A stretch of 64,000 bases of DNA from JBNRMR01 sp050942895. Lineage in GTDB: Bacteria > Bacillota > Clostridia > Christensenellales > UBA1750. A program made the translations under genes and the position numbers. Position 1 is the first letter of the stretch; each line of letters opens with the position of its first letter. The notes below the pieces were generated by a model. It did not search any database. It saw only the letters and a list, made by a program, of their open reading frames with translations, and had not been told where the DNA came from. The DNA is taken from the NCBI GenBank assembly GCA_050942895.1, contig JBMNOE010000014.1, positions 1-64,000 of the forward strand, given 5' to 3'. Below, piece by piece: positions 54,958 through 62,983 of this stretch.

Positions 54958-54985
54958 GCTTCAAAACAAAAGACCACCAATATAA
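54908..54985 (+). CDS. Possible 25-residue microprotein (copy 2 of the duplication)
   Basis: ATG 54908 to TAA 54983 encodes 25 residues starting MIIRAPPREYLKMFF and ending in a basic, proline-containing tail (NKRPPI). GAGGTGAG lies just upstream at good spacing, and a hairpin terminator overlaps the stop. Copy 1 (ATG 54823) has lost one base after its CCCCGC and stops after ten residues. The peptide is basic and not strongly hydrophobic, so it does not look like a classic type I toxin. I do not recognise it; the ORF could also be chance within a repeated RNA. Confidence 0.35.
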   Translation: MIIRAPPREYLKMFFIKLQNKRPPI

Positions 54986-55003
54986 ATTTGCGGTCTTTTG
55001 TCT
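54966..55003 (+). terminator. Terminator after the duplicated unit
   Basis: ACAAAAGACC (54966-54975) pairs perfectly with GGTCTTTTGT (54992-55001). The T-run is inside the stem, as in compact Bacillota terminators. Confidence 0.65.
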
Positions 55004-55014
55004 ATATAATAATA

Positions 55015-55135
55015 GTGCAAAAGAGGTTTCCGCCTTGGTTTGCTCTCAGGTGACCTATGTTTCTCAACCCCGCCGGAGGCTTGGTGGCATACGAGGGGAC
55101 TAGCCAAGCCCGCGTGGTGCTTCGTGTCTTTTTTA
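55015..55135 (+). ncRNA. Candidate rod-like small RNA
   Basis: A perfect TATAAT (55005-55010) precedes about 120 bases with no good ORF. The ends pair (AAAAGA near 55019 with TCTTTT near 55127), CTTGGTT (55034-55040) pairs with AGCCAAG (55102-55108), and an apical hairpin ACC-CC-GCC-GGA-GGC-TT-GGT sits in the middle, giving an interrupted rod. It ends in TCTTTTTT. The outline resembles 6S RNA, but I cannot confirm the conserved 6S bubble; no strong -35 is present. A strong hairpin (AAGACGCTTGT / ACAAGCGTCTT, 55137-55174) follows and would act as a terminator mainly on the minus strand, so the strand is not certain. Confidence 0.33.
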
Positions 55136-55218
55136 AAAGACGCTTGTGTGTTCCGTAGAACCTACAAGCGTCTTGGTGTGAGTATCTATAAGGGGCATAG
55201 CCGCGGTCGGAAAGTTAT

Positions 55219-55254
55219 AAAAAAACCTGCAGTGCGCATTTTGCACACTGCAGG
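55219..55254 (-). terminator. Terminator of the tRNA-fMet gene
   Basis: On the minus strand CCTGCAGTGTGC pairs with GCGCACTGCAGG (one wobble), followed by seven Ts, directly after the tRNA. Confidence 0.88.
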
Positions 55255-55256
55255 TG

Positions 55257-55333
<77 letters not shown>

Positions 55334-55349
55334 TCGCTTTAGCCTATAT

Positions 55350-55378
55350 AGCATAACAGATCGCGAAGCAGATGTCAA
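55350..55378 (-). promoter_or_regulatory. Promoter of tRNA-fMet
   Basis: On the minus strand: perfect TTGACA (55378-55373), a 17-base spacer and TATGCT (55355-55350), 17 bases before the tRNA 5-prime end. Confidence 0.8.
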
Positions 55379-55500
55379 GGGCTAAAGACTGAAAAGTTTA
55401 TCATGTAATAAACTTAGTCATTGCGGTAAAGAATATTGATGAAACAAATATTTATATTGATCAAAAAAGCTCAAAAAACAAGAGAAAAGGGAAGGATGAC

Positions 55501-56988
55501 ATGGCTCCCAATGGCGGCCAAAAGGGTCCAAAAATAATATTTATTGACGAAAAAGGACGAATAACGGGCCGGTCAAAGGCCTTTTCAAATGAGGAAGATA
55601 TGCTGGGCGCCGACTTCGCCGATTTCATTGGCGACAAAATGGGCGGGGATTTTGCAGACATAGCCCGGGAAATACTGGCGGGCATTGGTGAAGGTGGCGA
55701 AAAGGCTGTAGAGGTATGCTTGCGCATGATGGGCGAATGTGAAAAACGGTATTCGGTGAGCTTCCTGCCGATGCCGGGGGGAGCGTCGGTGATATTCTGT
55801 GAGGCTGCCGATAGCAACAGCGGGGCTAAGTCTGAGTTTTTGGCCAACATGTCCCATGAGATGCGCACACCCATCAATGCCATCACCGCAATGGCAGGCA
55901 TAGCTATGAAAACCAGCGATATGGCTCGCAAGGATTACTGCCTTCAAAGAATTGATGAGGCGTCAAAGCATCTTTTGGGGCTGATAAACGATATATTGGA
56001 CATGTCAAAGCTTGAAGCCGGCAAACTTAAGCTGAAATATGATGAGTTCCATTTCAGCAATATGATCGAGAAAAGTACGGCCTTGGTCGATTTTCCCCTA
56101 AGACAAAAAAAGCAGATATTATCGGTAGATATCGGCCCTGAAGTACCCGAAAGAATCATTTCCGATGAAAGGCGTTTTTCGCAGGTGCTCGCAAATCTTT
56201 TGAGCAATGCCGTCAAGTTCACGCCAGAGCTGGGGAAAATAAGCCTCAGCGTGAGCTTGGAAAGCCTGTCGGAGGCTGCCTGCGTTATTAGGGTGGACGT
56301 GACCGATACGGGGATCGGCATATCTGCGGCTGATAAAAGCAGGCTGTTTCAATCCTTTCAGCAAGCGGACGGCGGCATGTCAAGGCGCCACGGGGGCGCC
56401 GGCCTGGGCCTTGCAATATCAAAGCGCATAGTGGAACTGATGGATGGGCGCATCTGGGTGGAATCAAAGGAGGGGCATGGCTCAAGGTTCTCATTTATCG
56501 TCAGGGCGCTTATGGGCGAAAAAAGGAAGCCGCTTAACAATTTCACGAAAGAATTGACAAAGGATAATGACATAAAGGGTATTTTTAAAGGCCTTCGCCT
56601 TCTGCTGGCGGAGGATATCGACATCAACAGAGAGATAGTAATCGCTCTGCTGGAGGATACGGGCATCGCCATAGACTGCGCGACAAGCGGCCCAATGGTC
56701 ATTTCAATGTTTGAAAAAAATCCTGAAAAATATGATCTTATATTGATGGACATTCATATGCCTGAGCTTTCCGGCTTTGATGCGGCGCGAAAAATTCGCT
56801 CAATGGACGATCCCTGGGCAAAAGCTGTGCCAATTCTGGCTATGACTGCCGATGTTTTCAGGGAGGATGTGGAAAGCTGCAAAAGAGCGGGAATGAACGG
56901 CCATATCCCTAAGCCGCTGAGCCATGATCTTCTGATAAAGCAGATAAAAGAGCAGATAAAGCAGAATATAAAGCAGCAGATGAGATGA
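55501..56988 (+). CDS. Soluble hybrid histidine kinase with receiver domain
   Basis: A 495-residue hybrid kinase. No membrane segment; an N-terminal PAS-like region (1-100), HisKA with the phospho-His in NMSHEMRTPINA (about residue 119), HATPase_c with N-box LLSNAVKF, G1 DTGIGIS and G2 GGAGLGLAISKR, then a receiver domain (about 355-485) with phospho-acceptor Asp417 in ILMDIHMPE and Lys in IPKPLS. The C-terminus is Lys/Gln-rich. GGGAAGGA precedes the ATG. The HPt gene lies ten bases downstream, so a His-Asp-His relay is expected. The final response regulator is not in the window. Confidence 0.92.
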   Translation: MAPNGGQKGPKIIFIDEKGRITGRSKAFSNEEDMLGADFADFIGDKMGGDFADIAREILAGIGEGGEKAVEVCLRMMGECEKRYSVSFLPMPGGASVIFCEAADSNSGAKSEFLANMSHEMRTPINAITAMAGIAMKTSDMARKDYCLQRIDEASKHLLGLINDILDMSKLEAGKLKLKYDEFHFSNMIEKSTALVDFPLRQKKQILSVDIGPEVPERIISDERRFSQVLANLLSNAVKFTPELGKISLSVSLESLSEAACVIRVDVTDTGIGISAADKSRLFQSFQQADGGMSRRHGGAGLGLAISKRIVELMDGRIWVESKEGHGSRFSFIVRALMGEKRKPLNNFTKELTKDNDIKGIFKGLRLLLAEDIDINREIVIALLEDTGIAIDCATSGPMVISMFEKNPEKYDLILMDIHMPELSGFDAARKIRSMDDPWAKAVPILAMTADVFREDVESCKRAGMNGHIPKPLSHDLLIKQIKEQIKQNIKQQMR

Positions 56989-56998
56989 GGTCAGGAAT

Positions 56999-57349
56999 AT
57001 GGGAAGCTTAAATTATGGTGAATTTATCAACTGTGATGAGGGGATCACCAGGTTGAGGGGAAACAGCCCACTTTATAAAAAACTACTGGGGCTTTTTGCG
57101 GATGGCCTGGAGATGGAAAGGCTTGAAAAAGCGCTTGAGCAGGGTGACTTGAAGGAGGCGGAGCTGGCCGCCCACTCTCTGAAGGGGATCGCCGGCAATC
57201 TTTCTATGAGACCTTTGTTTGCTGAAAGCGAGGCCTTTCTTTATGATATGCACATTGGGGCAGATTGCGCCCAGAGCCTTCTGCGGTTTAAGGATGTCTT
57301 TGAAAAGACGAGGGAGGCCGCAGGTGAATGCCTTAAAAGCCTCCCTTGA
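56999..57349 (+). CDS. HPt phosphotransfer protein
   Basis: A 116-residue single-domain HPt protein. The phospho-accepting histidine lies in LAAHSLKGIAGNLSM, about residue 59. It should receive phosphate from the receiver domain of the hybrid kinase encoded just upstream and pass it to an unlinked response regulator. The two are one operon. Confidence 0.9.
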   Translation: MGSLNYGEFINCDEGITRLRGNSPLYKKLLGLFADGLEMERLEKALEQGDLKEAELAAHSLKGIAGNLSMRPLFAESEAFLYDMHIGADCAQSLLRFKDVFEKTREAAGECLKSLP

Positions 57350-57391
57350 TTTCTTCTGTTTTTCTATAAAAGCATATATCGCTGACAGTTG

Positions 57392-58267
57392 CTATATGAT
57401 GCTAAAGCCCTCTGCCGTTTCTTTCAGCTTAAGAAATATGGGCCTTTCATTGGGAGTTTTGTTGGGCGTGTGAATGGTCAGGTATAGCTGGCCGGTTTTG
57501 TCCGCGAAGACCATGCCGTGGCCCCCGTCGGCGCTGAAAAGAGCCTGTTCCTGGTGCTTCCATGGGCCCATAATATTGCCGCTTTCGCTGATTGAAAGGC
57601 CGATGCCATAGCCGGAGTCGGTCATGCTGCTCCAGAGCATCCAAAGCCCGCCGGATTTGGGCTTAAAAATTGAGGGGCCGTCGGTCACATGGCCGCTGAT
57701 TCCCGTGCTATGGGTGATCTGCTTGGGCCAGAGGGTGTCGCTGGCGGCAAAGAGGGTCACCGCCTCGCCGGTTGCGCTTTTTAAATCGGGCGAAAGGGGC
57801 AGCGCGCATATGGTTCCGCCGCCTTCCTGCACCCATTCATGGCAAAAGACCATCCATGGCGCGCCGATTTCGTCCACATGGAGTGTGCCGTCGAGGCATT
57901 CCCAATCGGAAGGGGTTATGTTGCCATCGGAGTGGAGGGTATAGGGGCCTTTAGGTGAGCTGCTCTGGGATTTCAAAACCGCAGTTCCGCGGCGGATATC
58001 GTCAGCCTTGAAGCTGGCAAAAAGATAAAACTCGCCTTTGTATTCATGTATTTCGGGGGCCCAGAAGTTCCTGTCGGCAAAAAAACCTGACCCGGCGCGA
58101 AAGGCCGGAAAGGGACCGCTCCAGTTTTCCATATCATCGCTTTCATAGACATCAAAGCCCACGAAGGGGCCGATCCATGCGTTTTTATCGGTGGTGCCGG
58201 TCATATAATATTTCCCCTGATGCAGTACCACATAGGGATCGCGCATTTGGATATCATTGGTTTTCAT
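57392..58267 (-). CDS. GH43-like glycoside hydrolase
   Basis: A 291-residue five-bladed beta-propeller enzyme of the GH43/GH-F clan type. Catalytic-base Asp is likely in MRDPYVVLHQGKYYM (about residue 10), the pKa-modulating Asp in LDGTLHVDEIG, and the general acid in the DGPSIFK or nearby region; NFWAPEIHEYKGEFYLF is a conserved blade motif. There is no signal peptide, so it acts on imported arabino- or xylo-oligosaccharides. GAGGAGG precedes the ATG. Downstream of and possibly co-transcribed with the diguanylate cyclase, 25 bases away. Confidence 0.85.
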   Translation of the reverse strand: MKTNDIQMRDPYVVLHQGKYYMTGTTDKNAWIGPFVGFDVYESDDMENWSGPFPAFRAGSGFFADRNFWAPEIHEYKGEFYLFASFKADDIRRGTAVLKSQSSSPKGPYTLHSDGNITPSDWECLDGTLHVDEIGAPWMVFCHEWVQEGGGTICALPLSPDLKSATGEAVTLFAASDTLWPKQITHSTGISGHVTDGPSIFKPKSGGLWMLWSSMTDSGYGIGLSISESGNIMGPWKHQEQALFSADGGHGMVFADKTGQLYLTIHTPNKTPNERPIFLKLKETAEGFSII

Positions 58268-58292
58268 GGTTTCCTCCTCATTTTTATATTTG

Positions 58293-59507
58293 CTATTGGG
58301 TATTTGCGCCGGTTTCTGCCCTGCTTATGCCTTCTACATAGGCGGCATGCGTTCCTTTTCCACTGCTCTTTGCGCGGTAAAGGGCGACATCGGCCTTCAC
58401 ATAGGCGCTTTCAAAAGTATCGCCATGGTAAACATTTGTATAGCCCAGGCTAAATGAGATTATGCCCTTTGGCAAAGGAGTGCCGTCGTAAAGATCCAGA
58501 AGCCTGCGCTTCATCAGCGAATAGCGCATGGCGATAAATTCGTCATCTACAACATTTCCGAGAAAGACTATGAATTCATCGCCGCCTATGCGTATCATTA
58601 TATCGCTGCTTCTGAAAATGCTCTTCATGGCTTCCGACATGAGAGTGATGGCCTGGTCTCCGACGGGATGACCATAGGCATCGTTTATCTCTTTGAGATT
58701 GTCCATGTCAAAAATGATCATCGTGCCGCAGCTACAGGGCGCTGAAAGATAATTGCTGACCAGCCTGGCGCCCTCAGTGCGGTTTAAAAGGCCGGTGAAT
58801 GAATCGTGAAGGGCCATCATAGAAAGGGACATCTCCCGCTTTTTTCTGATATTTATGTCCTCCAGAGTGCCGATGCCCATTGAAGCTTTGCCTTCGCCGC
58901 TGAAAATATTCGTTATACGCACCTTGAACCAGCTAAAATCATCGGCATCCGGGCGTGTGCGAAGCCGCAGTTCATACTCGGTAATCATCTCGCCGTCGGC
59001 GGCCTGCTTTTTCGCTTGGGCTATTGGCTCCTGATCCGCCGGATGGACAAGCTGGCAAAAGCTGCCGTCTTCTGCAAAGGAATCTGCGATAAAGCATAAA
59101 GATTCCTCGTTGCAAGCGGCTTTTAAGGAGGCTGCCATGCCGGTGCGGTAGTCAATTTTAAACATAATGCAGGACATATGGGAAAGGGCGATCCTCAAAA
59201 GCTCGTCGCTTGGCTCATCATCGCCCGGGCTGCTTTGTGGTTTGGGGGCTTTTCTTTTGAGTATGCAGCAGACTAAAAGCAGCAGTATAAGTATAATGGT
59301 GGCCAAGGCGATTATAACCGGCAGCGGGTTTGCACGCAGGCTTTCTATGGTCAACAAAAAGGCCTCTGTCGCCTGCTGCTTGTAGGGCTGATCGCCGGAA
59401 GAGCCAAAGGCAGTGCCTATGTTAAAGATTGAAGCCAAAATCAGCGTTATAATAAGCATGATTCCCGTCAGGAAGGGAGGCGCACCATTTTTATAATCCC
59501 TTTTCAT
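58293..59507 (-). CDS. Membrane diguanylate cyclase (PAS-GGDEF)
   Basis: A 404-residue protein. Transmembrane helices at about 13-35 and 61-83, a PAS-like domain (about 105-215; EYELRLRTRPD, GIGTLEDINIRKK), and a GGDEF domain (about 225-390) with intact active site RIGGDEFIVFL and an RSSD inhibitory site five residues upstream, so it should make c-di-GMP under product inhibition. GGAAGGG precedes the ATG. No EAL domain. Confidence 0.92.
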   Translation of the reverse strand: MKRDYKNGAPPFLTGIMLIITLILASIFNIGTAFGSSGDQPYKQQATEAFLLTIESLRANPLPVIIALATIILILLLLVCCILKRKAPKPQSSPGDDEPSDELLRIALSHMSCIMFKIDYRTGMAASLKAACNEESLCFIADSFAEDGSFCQLVHPADQEPIAQAKKQAADGEMITEYELRLRTRPDADDFSWFKVRITNIFSGEGKASMGIGTLEDINIRKKREMSLSMMALHDSFTGLLNRTEGARLVSNYLSAPCSCGTMIIFDMDNLKEINDAYGHPVGDQAITLMSEAMKSIFRSSDIMIRIGGDEFIVFLGNVVDDEFIAMRYSLMKRRLLDLYDGTPLPKGIISFSLGYTNVYHGDTFESAYVKADVALYRAKSSGKGTHAAYVEGISRAETGANTQ

Positions 59508-59737
59508 TTAGAAAACCCTTCCAGCATATATATTCTCAGCACTAAACAAAGCTTCAAAAAGAATATGTTCAATGCTCCTTAGAGATACTAAAAACTATTA
59601 TTATGCATTATATCTCATAAGTGCATAAAAGTCCATTAATAAAGCGAATGCCGAGCTTTTGAAAAATTACCTGAGGAGATTGCACAAACTTTTCTCCTGG
59701 GTTAAAATGGAGATGAAAATGAAAGGGGGTATTGCAA

Positions 59738-59995
59738 TTGAACTTTTTTCTGTGGGCGGTGCTTGGCGGTTTCGCCGGCTGGATCGCAAGTAAAATAATG
59801 GGCAAGAGCCGTAAAATGGGGCTTGTTTTGAATATAGCAGTCGGCGTTGCGGGAGCTTTTATCGGCGGATGGATAGCCGGTAAAATGGGCTTTGAAGTTG
59901 CAATCGGCTTTAATCTTCCCAGCCTGTTCATTGCGGTGCTTGGCGCCATAGTGCTCATAGCAGTGGTGGGCCTTTTGCGGAAGATGGCCAAGTAG
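59738..59995 (+). CDS. GlsB/YeaQ/YmgE family small membrane protein
   Basis: An 85-residue protein with three hydrophobic, glycine-rich helices: FFLWAVLGGFAGWIASKIMG, GLVLNIAVGVAGAFIGGWIAGK and FIAVLGAIVLIAVVGLL. This is the transglycosylase-associated / stress-induced family of unknown function. Start TTG 59738 has AAAGGGGG eight bases upstream; a TTG at 59732 is too close. Monocistronic with a terminator. Confidence 0.88.
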   Translation: MNFFLWAVLGGFAGWIASKIMGKSRKMGLVLNIAVGVAGAFIGGWIAGKMGFEVAIGFNLPSLFIAVLGAIVLIAVVGLLRKMAK

Positions 59996-60020
59996 CGCGA
60001 GGAGACATGAGGAGACATAA

Positions 60021-60055
60021 AAACGGCGAGAGTTTTTCCCGCCGTTTTTCTTTGT
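60021..60055 (+). terminator. Terminator after the small membrane protein
   Basis: AAACGGCG (60021-60028) pairs with CGCCGTTT (60040-60047), followed by T-runs. Convergent with the lipoprotein gene, so possibly bidirectional. Confidence 0.82.
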
Positions 60056-60085
60056 TTTGTTCTTAAAAGATATTTTTAAATTTAT

Positions 60086-61129
60086 TTAATAGGTCACGAC
60101 TGCGTTGGCGGAAACGAAGTCCACCGCTTTTTCATATGTAAGCTGCATCTGCACATCGTCCCTGCTCATGACATCGTGGTAGAAGGCTGTGGAGCTGGCA
60201 TAGCCGTTTTGCTGCATGTAATACGCCGTGAGATCGTCGATCTCCTGAGCGGTCACCTCGATTTTTTCTGCGGCGACGATGGCCATCGCCATCAGCTCCT
60301 CCTTGACGCTGGACTGAGCGTATTCATCCATTAGAACATCAAACTCGGCAAGGGTCATGCCGGTGAACATGCTCACAAATTGGTCAAATTCAAGGCCGTA
60401 GGATGATGCCTGGTATCTGTACATTGAATCAAGATATTCTTTGGTCTCTTTAACCATATTATCCGGCAGGCTCTTTATGGTGAGATTGTCAAGGGCCTGG
60501 CTCCACGCATCCTGAACAATCTTGTCGGCCTGCTGTGTGACCTTTTCAGCGCCCAGCTCGTCGCGTATGTCGGCTTCAAAGGCGGCGGCGCTGTCGGCGG
60601 AGAGGTTCTCCTTGGCAAAATCATCGGTCACTTCAGGGTAAACCTTTATCTGTATTGTGTTGACCTTTATATCAAATTTTGTCAAAACCCCTGCCAGGCT
60701 GGCCTCGTGGTAATCCTGCGGGAAGGTGACGCTGATCGGCTTTTCCTCGCCGATTGCCATGCCGATTATCTGCTCCTCAAAGCCGGGGATGAAGCTGCCT
60801 GAGCCTATGGTAAGGTCGAAGCCTGCGGCGGTTCCACCTTCAAAGGGCTCGGTTTCACCCTGTATGTAGCCGGTGAAGTCTATGTTGGCGATGTCCCCAT
60901 CCTCCACGCCTCTGCCGGTGACATCCTGATATTCGACAAAGCTTTCAAGCCTTGCATTAATTTCAGCCTGCACTTCTTCGTCCGTCACATCCAAAGACAT
61001 GGCCGTCACCTCAACGCCCTTGTACTGGCCCAGGGTGATGTAGCTGTTGGGGTTAATTTTGCCGGAGCAGCCAACAAATAATACAGCCATGCACAGCACC
61101 GCTGCAATGATCATATTTTTTTTGTTCAT
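60086..61129 (-). CDS. Exported trigger-factor/FKBP-like lipoprotein
   Basis: A 347-residue lipoprotein. Signal peptide with lipobox FVGC (Cys21), an FKBP-type peptidyl-prolyl isomerase domain at about 70-160 (GDIANIDFTGYIQGETEPFEGG, GSFIPGFEEQIIGMAIGEE) and a C-terminal helical domain like that of trigger factor (about 170-347). The ribosome-binding N-domain of trigger factor is missing and replaced by the export signal, so it is a predicted extracytoplasmic folding factor. GGAAGGA precedes the ATG. Confidence 0.87.
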   Translation of the reverse strand: MNKKNMIIAAVLCMAVLFVGCSGKINPNSYITLGQYKGVEVTAMSLDVTDEEVQAEINARLESFVEYQDVTGRGVEDGDIANIDFTGYIQGETEPFEGGTAAGFDLTIGSGSFIPGFEEQIIGMAIGEEKPISVTFPQDYHEASLAGVLTKFDIKVNTIQIKVYPEVTDDFAKENLSADSAAAFEADIRDELGAEKVTQQADKIVQDAWSQALDNLTIKSLPDNMVKETKEYLDSMYRYQASSYGLEFDQFVSMFTGMTLAEFDVLMDEYAQSSVKEELMAMAIVAAEKIEVTAQEIDDLTAYYMQQNGYASSTAFYHDVMSRDDVQMQLTYEKAVDFVSANAVVTY

Positions 61130-61279
61130 ATTAATATCATTCCTTCCGTATTCGGCTGAGAGCAGCCAACATTATTTATATCATATTTTTGACCAAAATG
61201 GAAGAGCCTGCGCATATAATTTACAATTGGTTAATTTTTAATTTTTCAATCGCCTGACTGCCGTGGTGAAGCTGCGGTG

Positions 61280-61308
61280 TTGACTTTTGCCGAAAGCAAG
61301 GTTATAAT
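61280..61308 (+). promoter_or_regulatory. Promoter of the T-box/aminotransferase/tyrS operon
   Basis: TTGACT (61280-61285), a 17-base spacer and perfect TATAAT (61303-61308), just upstream of the T-box leader. Confidence 0.82.
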
Positions 61309-61314
61309 AGATAA

Positions 61315-61592
61315 AATAAAAACGCAGTGATGGGAAGAGTAGTGAGTGAAAATGCGCACAGAGAGCCCGCGGAAGGTGCAAGCGGGGGGCATTTCTCCAT
61401 GAAGTACATCCTTTAGCGGCAGCTTTGAAAGAGAGCTTTTCTTTAATAGAGGCTGACGGTTCCGCCCGTTATAGCGGCAAAAGATTCCAAAAGCGCGGCC
61501 TGCGGCATGTTTTTCGGCTGTGTTTTGGAGAACTGAAGTGGTAACGCGGTGAAATCGCCTTCATAAACTATTATGGGCGGTTTTTTATTTTC
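61315..61592 (+). promoter_or_regulatory. T-box riboswitch, tyrosine specifier
   Basis: A T-box leader sensing uncharged tRNA. The stem I GA motif AGAGAG lies at 61360-61365; the specifier loop reads GAAG-TAC-ATCC with the Tyr codon TAC at 61405-61407; the T-box sequence AACTGAAGTGGTAACGCGG is at 61531-61549, with TGGT to pair with the tRNA acceptor end; and the terminator AAATCGCC...CATAA / TTATGGGCGGTTT plus T-run spans about 61552-61587. Uncharged tRNA-Tyr should promote readthrough into the aminotransferase and tyrS. Confidence 0.88.
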
Positions 61593-61626
61593 AATTTTTA
61601 TATTTGCGGCGATTAAGGAGGTCATT

Positions 61627-62823
61627 ATGAAAGACGAGGTAAACATGGAGCTTAAGTACGCTAAAAGGCTGGAGGGCCTTTCCGGCAATGCCATCAGGGA
61701 CATCTTCAAGCTGCTGACAAACCCGGAGATTATCTCCTTTGCAGGCGGCAACCCTGCCGGCTACGCTCTCAGGAACGAATACATTGCTCAGCTTACCTAT
61801 GACCTTCTGATGAAAGAAGGCAAGACCATACTGCAATACGGCCCCACGGAGGGCTATGCGCCCCTTCGCCAGAGCCTTTCCCAGCATGTGAAAGCCGCCG
61901 GGATAGACGCGCCCGAAAGCGAGATACTGCCCGTCACAGGCTCTTTGCAGGGTCTTGACCTGATCTGCAAGGCGATGATCGACCCCGGTGATGTGGTGCT
62001 GGTGGAGGAGCCCACATTCCTTGGCGCGCTGCACACAATGAAGACATATCAGGCGGACATAAGGCCTGTGAAGACCGACGACTTCGGCGTAATCCCCGAG
62101 GATCTTGAGGAGCAGATCAAAAAGCTTTCGCCAAAGTTTGTCTATATTATCCCCACCTTCCAAAACCCAACGGGGAAGACTCTGCCGGTTGAAAGACGGA
62201 AAAAGATTGCCGAGATCGCCGCGAAATACAAGACATTGGTGCTGGAAGACGACCCTTACCGGGAACTGCGCTATGCAGGTGAGCCATTGCCGGCCATTCG
62301 CGCCTTCGATGACAGCGGTTATGTGATTTACCTTTACAGCGTCTCAAAGACCATTTCCCCGGGCATTCGGGTGGGCGCGGTTTTTGCCAAGCCGGATTTT
62401 CTGCGAAAGCTGACCATCTGCAAGCAGGCGGTGGACGTTCACACCTCGAACCTGAGCCAGGCCATCGCAGACGCATATCTTAGAAGCGGCAAGCTGCAAG
62501 AGCATCTGGACGAGTCGATAGTAAGCTATCGAGGGCAGATGAACAAAATGCTGGATATGCTCAGCCTTTTTCCCAAAGGCGTTAAGTGCGTGAAGCCCGA
62601 GGGGGGCCTGTTCATCTGGCTGGAGCTGCCCGCCCAGATTGATGCAAGCAAGCTGCTTCTTGAGGCTGTGAAGCATAATGTTGCGTATGTGGCGGGCACT
62701 CACTTCTACTGTAGCGGCGGCCACGAAAACACGATGAGGCTCAACTTCTCTAACGCTTCTTTGGAGAAAATTGAGCAGGGGATGAAGTCGCTGGCGACTG
62801 TAATAAGCGAACACAAGGGTTGA
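61627..62823 (+). CDS. PLP-dependent aminotransferase (class I/II)
   Basis: A 398-residue fold-type I aminotransferase of the MocR-like/2-aminoadipate-aminotransferase (LysN, KAT II) group. YGPTEGYAPLRQSL, PTFQNPTGKTLP, DDPYRELRY and PLP Lys241 in SVSKTISPGIRVG. It lacks the N-terminal GntR domain of MocR regulators. Since it is under the tyrosine T-box with tyrS, it likely makes or uses aromatic amino acids. AAGGAGG precedes ATG 61627; an upstream ATG lies within the terminator region. Confidence 0.9.
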   Translation: MKDEVNMELKYAKRLEGLSGNAIRDIFKLLTNPEIISFAGGNPAGYALRNEYIAQLTYDLLMKEGKTILQYGPTEGYAPLRQSLSQHVKAAGIDAPESEILPVTGSLQGLDLICKAMIDPGDVVLVEEPTFLGALHTMKTYQADIRPVKTDDFGVIPEDLEEQIKKLSPKFVYIIPTFQNPTGKTLPVERRKKIAEIAAKYKTLVLEDDPYRELRYAGEPLPAIRAFDDSGYVIYLYSVSKTISPGIRVGAVFAKPDFLRKLTICKQAVDVHTSNLSQAIADAYLRSGKLQEHLDESIVSYRGQMNKMLDMLSLFPKGVKCVKPEGGLFIWLELPAQIDASKLLLEAVKHNVAYVAGTHFYCSGGHENTMRLNFSNASLEKIEQGMKSLATVISEHKG

Positions 62824-62983
62824 TATTTCGCAAAATAAAAGAAATCAAAAGAAAACTGCGCTTGCTTGCCGGCAGCACCTTAGGGAGATCAAAAGGCCGC
62901 GGATGGGAATCCGCCGGGGTTTTGATCGTGGGCGGGCGGGCGCGGCGGGGATGCGAGTAAACCTCATAGCATAAGGAGAGAAT

